28,431 bases of DNA, taken from assembly GCA_033557675.1 (NCBI GenBank), contig JAWQRM010000148.1:1-28431 (forward strand), given 5' to 3'. Each line of letters begins with the position of its first letter. The first letter of the stretch is position 1. This stretch comes from Coptodactyla brooksi. Taxonomy: Eukaryota > Arthropoda > Insecta > Coleoptera > Scarabaeidae. Positions 12,901 to 19,649 of this stretch are shown one piece after another. A program made the translations under genes and the position numbers. The notes beneath the pieces were generated by a model, which worked only from the letters and a program-made list of their open reading frames with translations, was not told the DNA's origin and searched no databases.

Positions 12901-14078
12901 CATCGTTCCAATAGAAGCTTACTGAAAAGCGAAGACTGAAAATAGCTCATCAAGTTTGATAGAATGTTTTGTTCACTGCTTTCTTCAATTTCAGCAGAAG
13001 AATGTATCATGAATTCTTGCCACCAGAACATATGGTCATTAAGGAGAACTACCTGGAAGTTCTCCACCATTAGATTTGCGGCCTTTAGTTTGAATATCAT
13101 AACTGTATAAGACATTGAAATTAAGATCCAGTCATTCCAATGGAAGCTTCCTGAAGAATTAAGACTAAAGTTGTGCTTACTTTTCTTTTAAATTCAATGG
13201 CATTGAGTTATTTTCATCAGACCATGCAGTCAATAAGGAGTAATAGTACTTCCTGGAAGTTTTTGTTTTATTTGCATAAACCAATCTGAAGAGAACTTCT
13301 GAATGTAGCGAAACAACTCATGAGAATTGCACCACAATAATGAACCTGCTCATTCACTGCTTGTTCATACGTTTTTATGTAAAAGTAGCATCGTTATGAT
13401 GCCTCAAACTCCAAATTGGCAGGATATGGCTTCTGCAACTTTTTTCTAATCCCAAAGGGAAAAAGCTGTTTTATCACGGGGGAACTAAAACCCATACTAA
13501 AAATCGCCTTTCAGAAGTGCTTCGAAGATTGGCACAAGCATATTATATCATATGGAGATTACTTTGGAAAAAATCCACGATTTTTTCATCAAATCTTGTA
13601 TAATATAGCCGATGTCGAACATAATTGTTTTTATTAACCAATAAATAAAAATACAACCAAAATCCGATAAGCGAAAACTAAACAATTACCAAATACGTAT
13701 CTATTTTCAATGACATTTATTTTTGAAAGTGTTTTCACTCCCGCCTTTTTAGCTTAAAAACTTAACAAAAAAAAGCAGCACTACCAACTTTAGCAGCATG
13801 CGTTTGGTTGAAATTGAACAAAAGAAAATAATACCCGTCAGTCAAGTTTCGTAAACCGCGCAATTATTATTTCGCACCAAAGTAATAAAACACCACGTGT
13901 AAGAATACGTTAAGAGCACTACTACGTTCTCACCAGTTTTCTTTTTATTTTTCTTCTTTTTTTTCTTTTTGGCAGCTTCGTGAGTGGATGCCTCGCCTTC
14001 TAATTTCCCAATTTCACGGTTTTCGTCGTTTTCATCTTCATTTTCCTCCAGAGGGGACTCGGTTTTTACGGCGGCCAT
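3971..14078 (-). CDS. METAP2: Methionine aminopeptidase 2, complete, 5 coding exons
   Basis: Removes the initiator methionine from nascent cytosolic proteins; the family is a two-metal M24 peptidase (p67/eIF2-associated protein). Exons, minus strand: 14078-13934, 8995-8279, 7542-7408, 4457-4283, 4223-3971. All junctions are GT-AG and phases agree, giving 474 residues (human 478). The N-terminus has an acidic run (11-20) and two lysine/arginine blocks (37-47, 86-95), as in animal METAP2. The catalytic core runs from about residue 115. Seen residues at the expected places: His227, metal ligands Asp247, Asp258, His327, Glu360 and Glu455. The C-terminus VVSRGDDY is typical. The ATG has A at -3. 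Intron 1 (about 4.9 kb) and intron 3 (about 2.9 kb) are swollen by transposon debris, but no exon is damaged. Identity is from remembered family sequence, not a search. Confidence 0.97.
4979..5390. repeat. Partial copy of the same dispersed repeat, in METAP2 intron 3
   Basis: End motif GACTAGTATCCGAG...CACATGACTTTCTCTTA (4980-5025), then an internal block (ACAACTTTTATTTGAAACAT near 5342-5362) matching 17950-17990 inverted. The Tigger-like insertion at 5569 follows, and motif pieces (GAGAAAGTCGCATG) recur right after it at about 7300, so Tigger may have inserted into this repeat. Confidence 0.45.
5063..5131 (+). repeat. Imperfect direct repeat, 25 bases, period 44
   Basis: ATCGAAAGACTCCGCTGAGG at 5063 and ATCGAAAGGCTCTGCTATGG at 5107, each ending in a GACA-like tail. 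Confidence 0.5.
5569..7239 (+). mobile_element. Tigger-like (pogo superfamily) DNA transposon, decayed, in METAP2 intron 3
   Basis: Terminal inverted repeats are visible: CAGGTACTTCTCAC at 5569 and, on the other strand, CAGGTACTCCTCAC ending at 7239. TA flanks the left end; the right flank reads CA, so one target-site base may have mutated. Inside, in broken frames, are family signatures: an EAANADVEA-like segment near 6160, NVDETGL at about 6250 with the first catalytic Asp of the DDE domain, a region like 'GN A S G...LKPLL.YH.ENP' near 6360-6420, and a LLPMDQ segment near 6530. From 6655 the frame is open to the C-terminus. The element is about 1.67 kb, shorter than a full-length relative, so internal deletions are likely. 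It is in antisense orientation to METAP2. Confidence 0.85.
6655..7101 (+). pseudogene. Open C-terminal segment of the Tigger-like transposase
   Basis: 148 open codons (AWDEVTDKCTQ... to TAA). The Tigger-like homology continues upstream to about 6610 (LYGILDCIKNI), where a TAG replaces the expected Trp codon. This is the helical region after the DDE domain: a DPNTECFNKVER-like motif precedes the tail, as in Tigger/Jerky-type proteins. The catalytic domain upstream is broken by stops and shifts, so this is a relic and not a working transposase. No promoter or splice acceptor making it a separate gene was seen. Confidence 0.75.
9001..9627. other. METAP2 intron 1 between exon 2 and the fold-back element
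   Basis: AT-rich intron sequence, no ORF or repeat recognised. The METAP2 exon 2 acceptor (TTTTTAAG) is at 8996-8997. Confidence 0.5.
10534..10557. repeat. Perfect 24-bp palindrome in the fold-back loop
   Basis: Reads identically on both strands from 10534 to 10557 (half-site TATCAGATACAA). Confidence 0.85.
10540..10915 (-). pseudogene. Coding-like block in the loop of the fold-back element
   Basis: A 90-codon minus-strand frame (10915-10643) starts MHIVKDNYDVSRLALFVLNT and has non-random protein character: a helical hydrophobic segment, then VFDIILSGCSNPAYD. After its stop, a +1 shifted frame continues in the same style (NLIPENNPKGCQLALYNLW, then MFMACASG) to about 10560. This suggests one gene fragment with a frameshift, perhaps a captured host exon or the element's own lost gene. 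I do not recognise the family. Confidence 0.4.
11730..12150 (+). mobile_element. Tc1-like transposase remnant
   Basis: In frame from 11730: a segment like the family's 'GGSIMVWG', then IDHEMYIEIFKEDNRTSAEKMGLGND, which matches the Tc1 region before the second catalytic Asp. The following motif, where FQQDNDPKHTS is usual, is degraded (NHRSGPRYINHIV). Further on, LKERDYNKIS and a piece like the C-terminal arginine motif remain, with stops between. It is non-functional and lies directly right of the fold-back element. Confidence 0.6.
12257..12299 (-). ncRNA. Hammerhead-like relic beside the Tc1 remnant
   Basis: Core CTGATAA (one substitution), stem II degraded, GAAA intact, C at the cleavage position (12261). 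The flank at about 12181-12240 matches the array spacer (ACCTTTGGCTT.GTAACAA, ACC.CT..., ACCGAAAAG), which assigns it to the same family. Confidence 0.4.
12907..13370 (+). repeat. Imperfect tandem duplication, period about 229
   Basis: TCCAATAGAAGCTTACTGAA at 12907 recurs as TCCAATGGAAGCTTCCTGAA at 13136. Later blocks also recur (GGTCATTAAGGAG...CTACCTGGAAGTT and AGTCAATAAGGAG...CTTCCTGGAAGTT). No reading frame is shared. It lies between the Tc1 and mariner remnants. Confidence 0.55.
13390..13640 (+). mobile_element. mariner transposase C-terminal remnant
   Basis: The frame 13416-13637 shows CNFFLIPKGK, matching the mariner motif around the last catalytic Asp (usually CDFFLFPKLK; here Asp is replaced by Asn). 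AFQKCFEDWHKHIISYGDYF follows, which is the characteristic mariner C-terminus. The catalytic Asp is lost and nothing clear of the N-terminal two thirds remains upstream. A dead copy. Confidence 0.7.
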
Positions 14079-14215
14079 TTCTTACGAAGTAAAATATGAA
14101 CAAGAACCTTTCAGCTTGTCTCAAACTCGTTGCGGAGACAACAGCGTGAAGTTAGTACGAACGGCGCTACCAGCCCCACCGATGACTGACGTTAAATATC
14201 CCTACTAATTTGTAA
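14079..14215 (-). promoter_or_regulatory. Probable 5' UTR and core promoter of METAP2
   Basis: The stretch just upstream of the METAP2 start codon is clearly less AT-rich than its surroundings and contains several CpG dinucleotides. This fits a TATA-less housekeeping promoter plus short 5' UTR. No TATA box is visible on the minus strand here, and the start of transcription cannot be placed from sequence alone. Confidence 0.5.
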
Positions 14216-14712
14216 TGTGCAGGTTTACAATTTACAAGCTACAAAAATGTAGCTTTTCAATTTTTGTCTATTTAAACCCATTATGATACGGTGAAAAACG
14301 ATTATTTAAAATTCAAATTATTAACAAAAAACGTGTCTTGCTAATACCATTACGCAAAACAGAATCAATAGCAGCAAAATTAATCTTGTCTCTGCTCATA
14401 TTAGAAACTAATTTTACTTAATAAAATCCAAAAAGCTTTTTTGATTTACAGTAAAACATTCACACCTATGTACTTCACTGAGCAATATAATATATCCATA
14501 GCTGTTATTTTGTACTACTAAATTACGATTTTTTTACTACACTAAAGCCGTAAAAATTTCAAAAATATTTGTAATATAAACACCTGCACTCAGATGAATG
14601 TTAAAAGATAATCCGCTACCAACCAAACAATCGAATACTTTTCAACTACGCGTTTTTATTAATCAATCTGCTACATTCAAGGTGTTTATCAGACCTTGCT
14701 CGAGCTGTGGCA

Positions 14713-14751
14713 ATACTGTAACAAATGTAGGTGAGAAAGGTGTTACAGTAT
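14713..14751. repeat. Perfect inverted repeat, 11-bp arms, 17-base loop
   Basis: ATACTGTAACA (14713-14723) and TGTTACAGTAT (14741-14751), immediately left of the ribozyme array. It may mark an element end. Confidence 0.7.
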
Positions 14752-14887
14752 CAACGCTAGTCATTTAATAGCTCCAGCACTATTGGTTATGTTGCCTTAT
14801 TATAATAATGCTGAATTGTGGAAATGGAACCTTTGGCTTTGTAACAAGTTAGTCACTGGTTACCACTTCACGAAAACGATATTAAAT

Positions 14888-14932
14888 AGCTCGATACGCA
14901 TTTCGTCGACCAAGTCGACATTATCAAGAGCA
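14888..14932 (-). ncRNA. Hammerhead-like copy, perfect stem II, core mutated
   Basis: Stem I GCTC (14931-14928) pairs with GAGC (14892-14889). Stem II GTCGAC-TTG-GTCGAC is perfect. GAAA is intact. Stem III pairs A-U, U-A and G-U around loop CG, and the cleavage base is C (14893). The first core block reads TTGATAA instead of CTGATGA, so this copy should be inactive. Pair identities in stems II and III differ from the sister copies while pairing is kept. Confidence 0.6.
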
Positions 14933-15032
14933 ACCAGGAAAAATGGGTTATTTTTTATTTTATATTATTTATATTTTTATTGGACACTTAATGTTAAACA
15001 ATGTCATCACTACTCCAAAACCGAAAAGCGTA

Positions 15033-15077
15033 TGTTCGACGCACGTTTCGTTAACCAAGTTGTCATCATCAGGAACA
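15033..15077 (-). ncRNA. Hammerhead ribozyme, minimal type I, core intact
   Basis: Minus strand, 5' to 3': stem I strand TGTTC (15077-15073); core CTGATGA (15072-15066); T; stem II GACAAC-TTG-GTTAAC (15064-15050); core GAAA (15049-15046); stem III pairing A-C-G with C-G-T across the two-base loop TG (15046-15039); cleavage base C (15038); stem I strand GAACA (15037-15033), complementary to the first strand over 5 bp. Every invariant core position is present. Stem II is weakened here by two mismatches relative to sister copies. The very short stem III is the form described for ribozymes in Penelope-like elements and metazoan retrozymes; activity may need a dimeric RNA. Confidence 0.75.
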
Positions 15078-15184
15078 ATGAAAAAGAGAGTTCTGGCCTC
15101 TACTGCCGTGTTATTTAATACGGCAAAACCGTGTTAAATAACAATAGCGACACCAAACTGCTTCACACCAAAATGTGAAAAAGA

Positions 15185-15226
15185 ATACTCCACACACGTT
15201 TCGCTAACCAAGTTAGCATCATCAAG
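15185..15226 (-). ncRNA. Hammerhead-like copy, perfect 6-bp stem II, inactive
   Basis: Stem II GCTAAC-TTG-GTTAGC is perfect (15217-15203), followed by GAAA (15202-15199). The first core block is TTGATGA (C3 lost) and the cleavage position is G (15191), both expected to abolish cleavage. It sits 153 bases from its neighbour, counting cleavage site to cleavage site. Confidence 0.6.
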
Positions 15227-15345
15227 GGGGATAAAAGACTGAGTCTTTCATATTTTATTATTTTTATTACATTTTTGTTTTATTTTATTTTATTATTGTT
15301 ATTATATTTATTATCGTTCTGATACGCTTCCCTGAGGAACCCCAT

Positions 15346-15591
15346 GCAGGGAATGAAAATGGAATTATATGTACCTGGTGCATCTTTAATTTTTCTTCAA
15401 ACTCTAAAGACCCAGATTGTCATGATGCAATGAACAAAAAAAATCACTTGGTTTGAACAACAATTAATAATAAATTTAGAAGAACCTTCTACTATTATTG
15501 TTATGGATAATGTCAGTTATGACAGAACTTTAGAGGATAAAACACTTAATACCGGCTGGAAGAAAAAAGACCATTTGACGAAATACTTTTA
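15346..15591 (+). mobile_element. DDE transposase fragment
   Basis: Two overlapping frames give one protein relic: NGIICTWCIFNFSSNSKDPD then CHDAMNKKN (about 15354-15450), and after a +1 shift WFEQQLIINLEEPSTIIVMD followed by NVSYDRTLEDKTL, ending in TAA near 15591. The '...H.EMN...F..W.E..L.PNL...S.IVMDNASYH' arrangement is that of DDE superfamily (IS630/Tc1-like) insect transposases, with the second Asp in VMDN kept. N- and C-terminal parts are absent. It lies about 120 bases right of the ribozyme array. Confidence 0.6.
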
Positions 15592-15747
15592 AAATTATAA
15601 TTGTTTGAGGTACTGCAACTACATACATCTCCAAAAACGTATATTGCTAATATACAGGGTGACAATTATTGGGCTATATAAAGAGAAACCTTGATAACTT
15701 TTGAACTGTTGGCCAGATTCAGTTAAAACTTGGCGGTTGAATGCAGG

Positions 15748-15785
15748 ATTTGTTGGGATTAAAAAAAATTTTAATCCCAACAAAT
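15748..15785. repeat. Perfect inverted repeat, 17-bp arms, 4-base loop
   Basis: Arms at 15748-15764 and 15769-15785 (ATTTGTTGGGATTAAAA and its complement). They lie in a low-complexity A/T tract just after TACAGGGTGAC, a motif common at ends of dispersed insect repeats. Confidence 0.8.
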
Positions 15786-15789
15786 TATT

Positions 15790-16060
15790 TTTTTCGAAAA
15801 TTTTTATTTGTTGTTGAGCGATCCCCATCCGAACGAACACCGAATGAGAAAAAAATTTTTTTGTAAAAAGAAAATTTTTTTCCAAATAATTTCTTTCAAA
15901 CAAATTTTTTTTGTGAACTAACACCGTTTGAACGAGCGCCGGATGGAAATACTTTTTTTAATCTTAAAAAAAATTTGTTTTTTCGTGATCGTTCAGAAAA
16001 TTTTTTTTTTGAAAAGATTTTTTTGGCAAAATATTTTTTGAAAAATATATCTATATTAGA
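15790..16060. repeat. Low-complexity poly-A/poly-T region
   Basis: Many runs of the type AAAAAAATTTTTTT, separated by near-repeats GAACGAACACCGAATGAG, TGAACTAACACCGTTTGAA and GAACGAGCGCCGGATGG. It looks like a slipped, degenerate repeat inside a dispersed element beginning near 15650. Confidence 0.5.
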
Positions 16061-16270
16061 AAAGTAAGAGGTCTTTTTAAAGTTGTTTTTATTTCTTTAT
16101 AGCAGAATAACATAATGTATTTAAGGGGTCATGTCTAGTTGATTAACAAAATATTGATACTTTCGAATATTTGTTTTGAATTTGGAATTGTGAAATTTGA
16201 CAATTTACTCATGTCATAGTTTGTATACTTTTATGGCGAACCTGGTATATGAGAGTTAAAGACCAGAACA

Positions 16271-16278
16271 TGACGTCA
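16271..16278 (+). promoter_or_regulatory. CRE-like TGACGTCA upstream of the 71-residue candidate gene
   Basis: Perfect palindromic CRE/ATF site, about 65 bases before a consensus splice donor at 16343 (GTAAGT). The combination suggests a promoter and non-coding first exon for the frame starting at 16611. It is inference from layout only. Confidence 0.3.
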
Positions 16279-16610
16279 CAAGCTGTGAATGACGTGCATC
16301 GCCTGCTTGCCTATAGTTCATTTCAGTTTCAAATACGAAACTGGTAAGTAGCTCAAGGTAAGTTAATTTCCTTTTAACAGACGCGGCGTCTAGCCTGTCG
16401 CATTATACCTTTTTAATTGTACCTGATGCCCCGTGTCTATTTTCGATCACTTTCTGTGCTGCCGTAAATACTTGATTCATCGAGTAATTTGGTGTGAATG
16501 TCTTACGATGCTCACGATCATCTCTAAAGCTCACGTCATCGTTTTCTTTATCCGATATTGTCCGAAGAGTCTTCAGTCTTTTTTGTTTTTCTAGTTTAAG
16601 TTACGCTGTG

Positions 16611-16987
16611 ATGCCAAAGGTATTCAGATTCCAACTGTTCAAAATATAATGATCGTTTAATCGAATTTTAGTTCAAATTTTAACACAAATAACTGGTAAA
16701 ATTCTATATTGAAGTATTCTTATCGAACTTTTCGTTGGCACCGCTTACATGTCTTCTTTTATAATTTGTAATCTTAACAGGGAACCCAGAAAAGGTACCA
16801 AACTGACTTCAAGCAGTTGTGGAAAAATGTCAGTATCGCCAAACTTTTCGCCGACGCAGCCCAACTTGAAACCACCAAAAACAAGGATGTAGTTACTCAA
16901 GTGTCTGAATTCCGCAATATTACCAAAGAGAGTATTATATATAAAGAAAGTAATGTAGCTTTCTTAAAATCTCTCCAAAGTAGATAG
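16611..16987 (+). CDS. Possible 71-residue spliced gene, unrecognised
   Basis: A candidate small gene. A strong acceptor (pyrimidine tract ending TTTTTCTAG, 16585-16594) precedes an exon with ATG-CCA-AAG (16611-16619) followed by GT. A second acceptor (AATCTTAACAG, to 16780) opens a frame from 16781 to the TAG at 16985-16987 in matching phase 0. The product begins MPKGTQKRYQTDFKQLWKNV, is basic at the N-terminus, probably helical (SIAKLFADAAQLE) and has no signal peptide. A likely non-coding first exon lies at about 16280-16342, ending at GTAAGTAG and preceded by a perfect TGACGTCA. The coding part is less AT-rich than its flanks. No family is recognised; it could also be a spliced fragment of a retroelement or a truncated gene copy. 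Confidence 0.4.
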
Positions 16988-17047
16988 GCTCATTCTACAA
17001 TTTTTCATTGCCACCCTTCAGAATAAGGCTAATTAAGGAAAAAAGGA

Positions 17048-17071
17048 AAATACACAAGGACTTGTGTATTT
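17048..17071. repeat. Inverted repeat, 11-bp arms, 2-base loop
   Basis: AAATACACAAG and its complement around GA, about 60 bases after the stop of the candidate 71-residue gene; it could act as a 3' hairpin or be chance. Confidence 0.7.
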
Positions 17072-17472
17072 CCTTTTTCAAAATTTAGTGACCGAGTGTA
17101 GAGTTGACGCGTCCACAAAGGCTTGTCACAAAATCAATGAAAACAAAGGTAGATAATATTGACAAGAAATAAAAAGACTATCAAAGTGCAACAAAAGTGA
17201 ACAAAACTTCAACACACGAAATACGTATTTTTTTAGTAAAACAAACAAATTTATTTTTAGGGCTATATTGAAGGCACATATAAAACAATAACACTTAAGA
17301 GCCATCTGTAATTGAAGAGCAGAACTCTCAGAAAATTATTACCAATGTAGCCTGTAAAACTGACTGGTTGTATAGAAAAACGAATAAAATAATGAAGTGG
17401 TAGGAAAAAAAATGAAATCCATTTAATATGATATATATCAATTTAAATATTCCCTATAAAAATAATACGTAA

Positions 17473-18262
17473 ACTAGTCTGTAAAAATCATCTTTTTACT
17501 TTCTCTTAAGAGAAAAAATTGCATTCGCAAAAAATCGATGTTCAAATTTTGATGGATCTTGACGAATTAGGCTATTTGTAATCTATGCTATTTTTGGTAG
17601 TTAGTCCGTCCTTCCGTCTGTAAGTCGTTTTTAGACTGCCACATTAGACTGATTAAAACAATACTTTACACACAAGCTAATTATTATATAATCTGGTCAC
17701 AGTAAGGATTTCGTAAAAATTGTCCATATGTTTGAGGTACTTAACCTAAAATTTTTTTTTATTTTTTTACAACTTTTTGTAACAAAATATACTTTTGTAA
17801 TCTACAATTTGTGAGTAAAAAATTGTAAAGATAATATATGTTTAAAGTCAATAGTTCTCGAGATGGGCGTTATTTCGTATTTTTGTAAAAAACATGACAG
17901 CTGTGAATGCAAAATTTTTCTAAGAAATTTTCTCATAATTATTGCTCTTTCTAGGAGAAAATGTTTCAAATAAAAGTTGCATCACATGGAACTGTTCACA
18001 ATTTGAAACTATTTTCGAATATACAGTGTTCGGCTTATTCTAAAAACTACCCAACATCAGATTTTTAAATGGAACACTGTATTATCATATTTTTTTAAAT
18101 CCTTATAAAACTTGAGGGCCACTTTAATTATTATTATATCTTATAAGTTAGTTATTATACATTTTTGGAAAAGCATGACAGGTGCGAATGGATTTTTTTA
18201 TATTTAAACCAGGGGCAATTTAAGAGAAAGCCATATACGATGTACATCTTCTAGTTTTAAGT
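17473..18262. repeat. Dispersed repeat with inverted ends, about 790 bp
   Basis: The left end reads AAACTAGTC...ACTTTCTCTTA (17471-17508). The right end, on the opposite strand, reads AAAACTAG..GATGTACATC..TGGCTTTCTCTTA. Internal block 17950-18038 (GTTTCAAATAAAAGTTGCAT, later GAATATACAG) recurs inverted at about 5285-5375 and 28180-28262. No ORF was found. It is probably a non-autonomous DNA transposon. Confidence 0.5.
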
Positions 18263-19230
18263 ATTAAGGCGTTTTTATTATGAATTTCTTTCACTACATA
18301 TTCCATATATAGTAAATACTTCTTCTGAATTAACGGAGTTAATTATTTATTTTTTCTTTCACTTGCAATTAAAGTTAATACGTTTAATATTATTGAAAAC
18401 AGTGAATTTTAATGTAAGATCTAATCAATTTCATGAACATATTTGAAATCTACTAACAAAATCTTAGAAAACTGCTTAATATAATAAGATAATGTAATAG
18501 GAAAATTTAATGATTCAGTCATGGGACCTATTCACTTCATCTGTAATTTCAGAAATGTCTTTAAATGTTTTCCAGCATTTTGAGAATGTGTACGATAGCA
18601 AATAGCTATCAAGTTTACAATGGCATATTTAATTGCTAGATTCTTCAACATATCGTTGATCTGTGAATCATTTCCTGCAATGCTAGCAAGAGCGTTATGC
18701 CTGTAATATAACCGTAAGCTTAAAGACATTTTGATACGTTGGTTGTATAAGAGGCGTGGCGGTGGATAGGTAGAAGAAACATTTTTATTGTTTGCCCAGC
18801 TTTGTTCTTCAATTCTTCTCCCAGAGAATGAACAGATGTGATTTATTACTTCACTGTTATAATACCTCAGAAATTAAACTGGAAACTTTGTGTGTATCTT
18901 GAGCAAGCACTAAAAGTAAAATATTCATCTGATTTAACCATTCCGTAATGTTAACAAGGTAGCAGTGGGATTATAAAGAAAAGTAGCGTGAGCCACATGA
19001 TAGTGTGAGCCACAAACTTGAGTTAGGTATTATTACTAAGTCGAGGCTAACAGAGTATTCGTCACATCACTAGTCAAAACTATTTCGAGAACATTCTCTT
19101 CACGTTTGCCGCCTCATTGCGAGCGTCATATGAAGCATTGAATTTGATTTACATAAAATTCAAAACACAATACTCCATAAAAAATAATTGGTTTTTTATG
19201 TTCCCCAAAGGTATAGGCACCTGTCACTCT
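18263..19230. other. Non-coding stretch before the secreted peptide gene
   Basis: A minus-strand frame at 18729-18532 (MSLSLRLYYRHNALASIAGN) extends in protein-like fashion upstream to about 18800 without a Met and could be a transposase or gene relic, but I do not recognise it. A short direct repeat, GTGAGCCACA, occurs at about 18989 and 19005. Nothing else is supported. Confidence 0.35.
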
Positions 19231-19234
19231 GTAG

Positions 19235-19240
19235 TATAAA
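19235..19240 (+). promoter_or_regulatory. TATA box of the small secreted peptide gene
   Basis: TATAAA lies 48 bases before the ATG at 19288. Transcription about 30 bases downstream would leave a 5' UTR of roughly 20-25 bases, a compact layout often seen in strongly induced peptide genes. Confidence 0.5.
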
Positions 19241-19287
19241 CATTTAAATAATCGCTTGCAAATAATTAAACAAAAATATCTTACATT

Positions 19288-19639
19288 ATGTTCCGGTCAG
19301 TTTTTCTTGTTTTCTGTGTAATTACAATAGATTTGGTGGCGGTAGGTAAAGTTTATTAAATTTACGTCTGTTGTTTTTAGTACTTTATATTTGTAAAATA
19401 TTGGTATGTTTTTGCAGCCTGATCAAACTCTATTAGTTGATTCCCAGCCAATACCAAAGCCAGAGCCAATGTCAATACCAGGGAAAATGCCAGTACCAAT
19501 ACCAATACGTGATACTCCAGATGACGCAGATATCAGCCAAAGGTCCAGTTTGGACTTAGTGCACGCATTAGAGAACATGTTTCCTGTTGATGTGGGCGGC
19601 TCACGTCAAGTTCGCAGTGCAGACGATTGCGTAAATTAA
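19288..19639 (+). CDS. Small secreted proline-rich peptide precursor, 2 exons
   Basis: Unrecognised product. Exon 1 (19288-19341) encodes 18 residues forming a clean signal peptide, MFRSVFLVFCVITIDLVA. The intron is 19342-19417 (GTAGGT...TTTTTGCAG). Exon 2 (19418-19639) gives the rest, 91 residues in all. The other nearby donor, four bases on, would hit a stop at once. The predicted mature part begins PDQT and has a Pro-alternating stretch (residues 29-48: PIPKPEP then PVPIPI), an acidic segment (TPDDAD), a predicted helix (about 61-72) and a furin-like R-Q-V-R at 81-84 before a seven-residue tail with the only mature cysteine (89). One exon for the signal peptide and one for the body is common for insect immune, venom or hormone-type peptides, but no family is claimed. 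A TATA box lies upstream and AATAAA overlaps the stop. Confidence 0.7.
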
Positions 19640-19644
19640 ATAAA
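19639..19644 (+). terminator. Polyadenylation signal overlapping the peptide gene stop
   Basis: AATAAA begins on the last base of the TAA stop codon, implying a very short 3' UTR. Confidence 0.45.
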
Positions 19645-19649
19645 GTACT

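Larger units (their letters stand above)
14780..15240 (-). repeat. Tandem array of three ribozyme-bearing units (retrozyme-like)
   Basis: Three units with the hammerhead-like motif in the same orientation. Cleavage positions are at 14893, 15038 and 15191, so spacing is 145 and 153 bases. Spacers share short conserved blocks (CACCA...CCAAAA, GAAAAAG or GAAAAGCG just before the motif, and an AGTCTTT leader). The spacer also contains a near-palindrome around TATTTAATACGG...CCGTGTTAAATA (15109-15139). No ORF is conserved between units, so this looks non-coding and non-autonomous. Confidence 0.6.

Noticed and set aside
14783..15137. Plus-strand ORFs of 111 and 64 codons over the ribozyme array
   Set aside because: They run through the antisense of the hammerhead units and differ between units, so the conservation is at RNA level, not protein.
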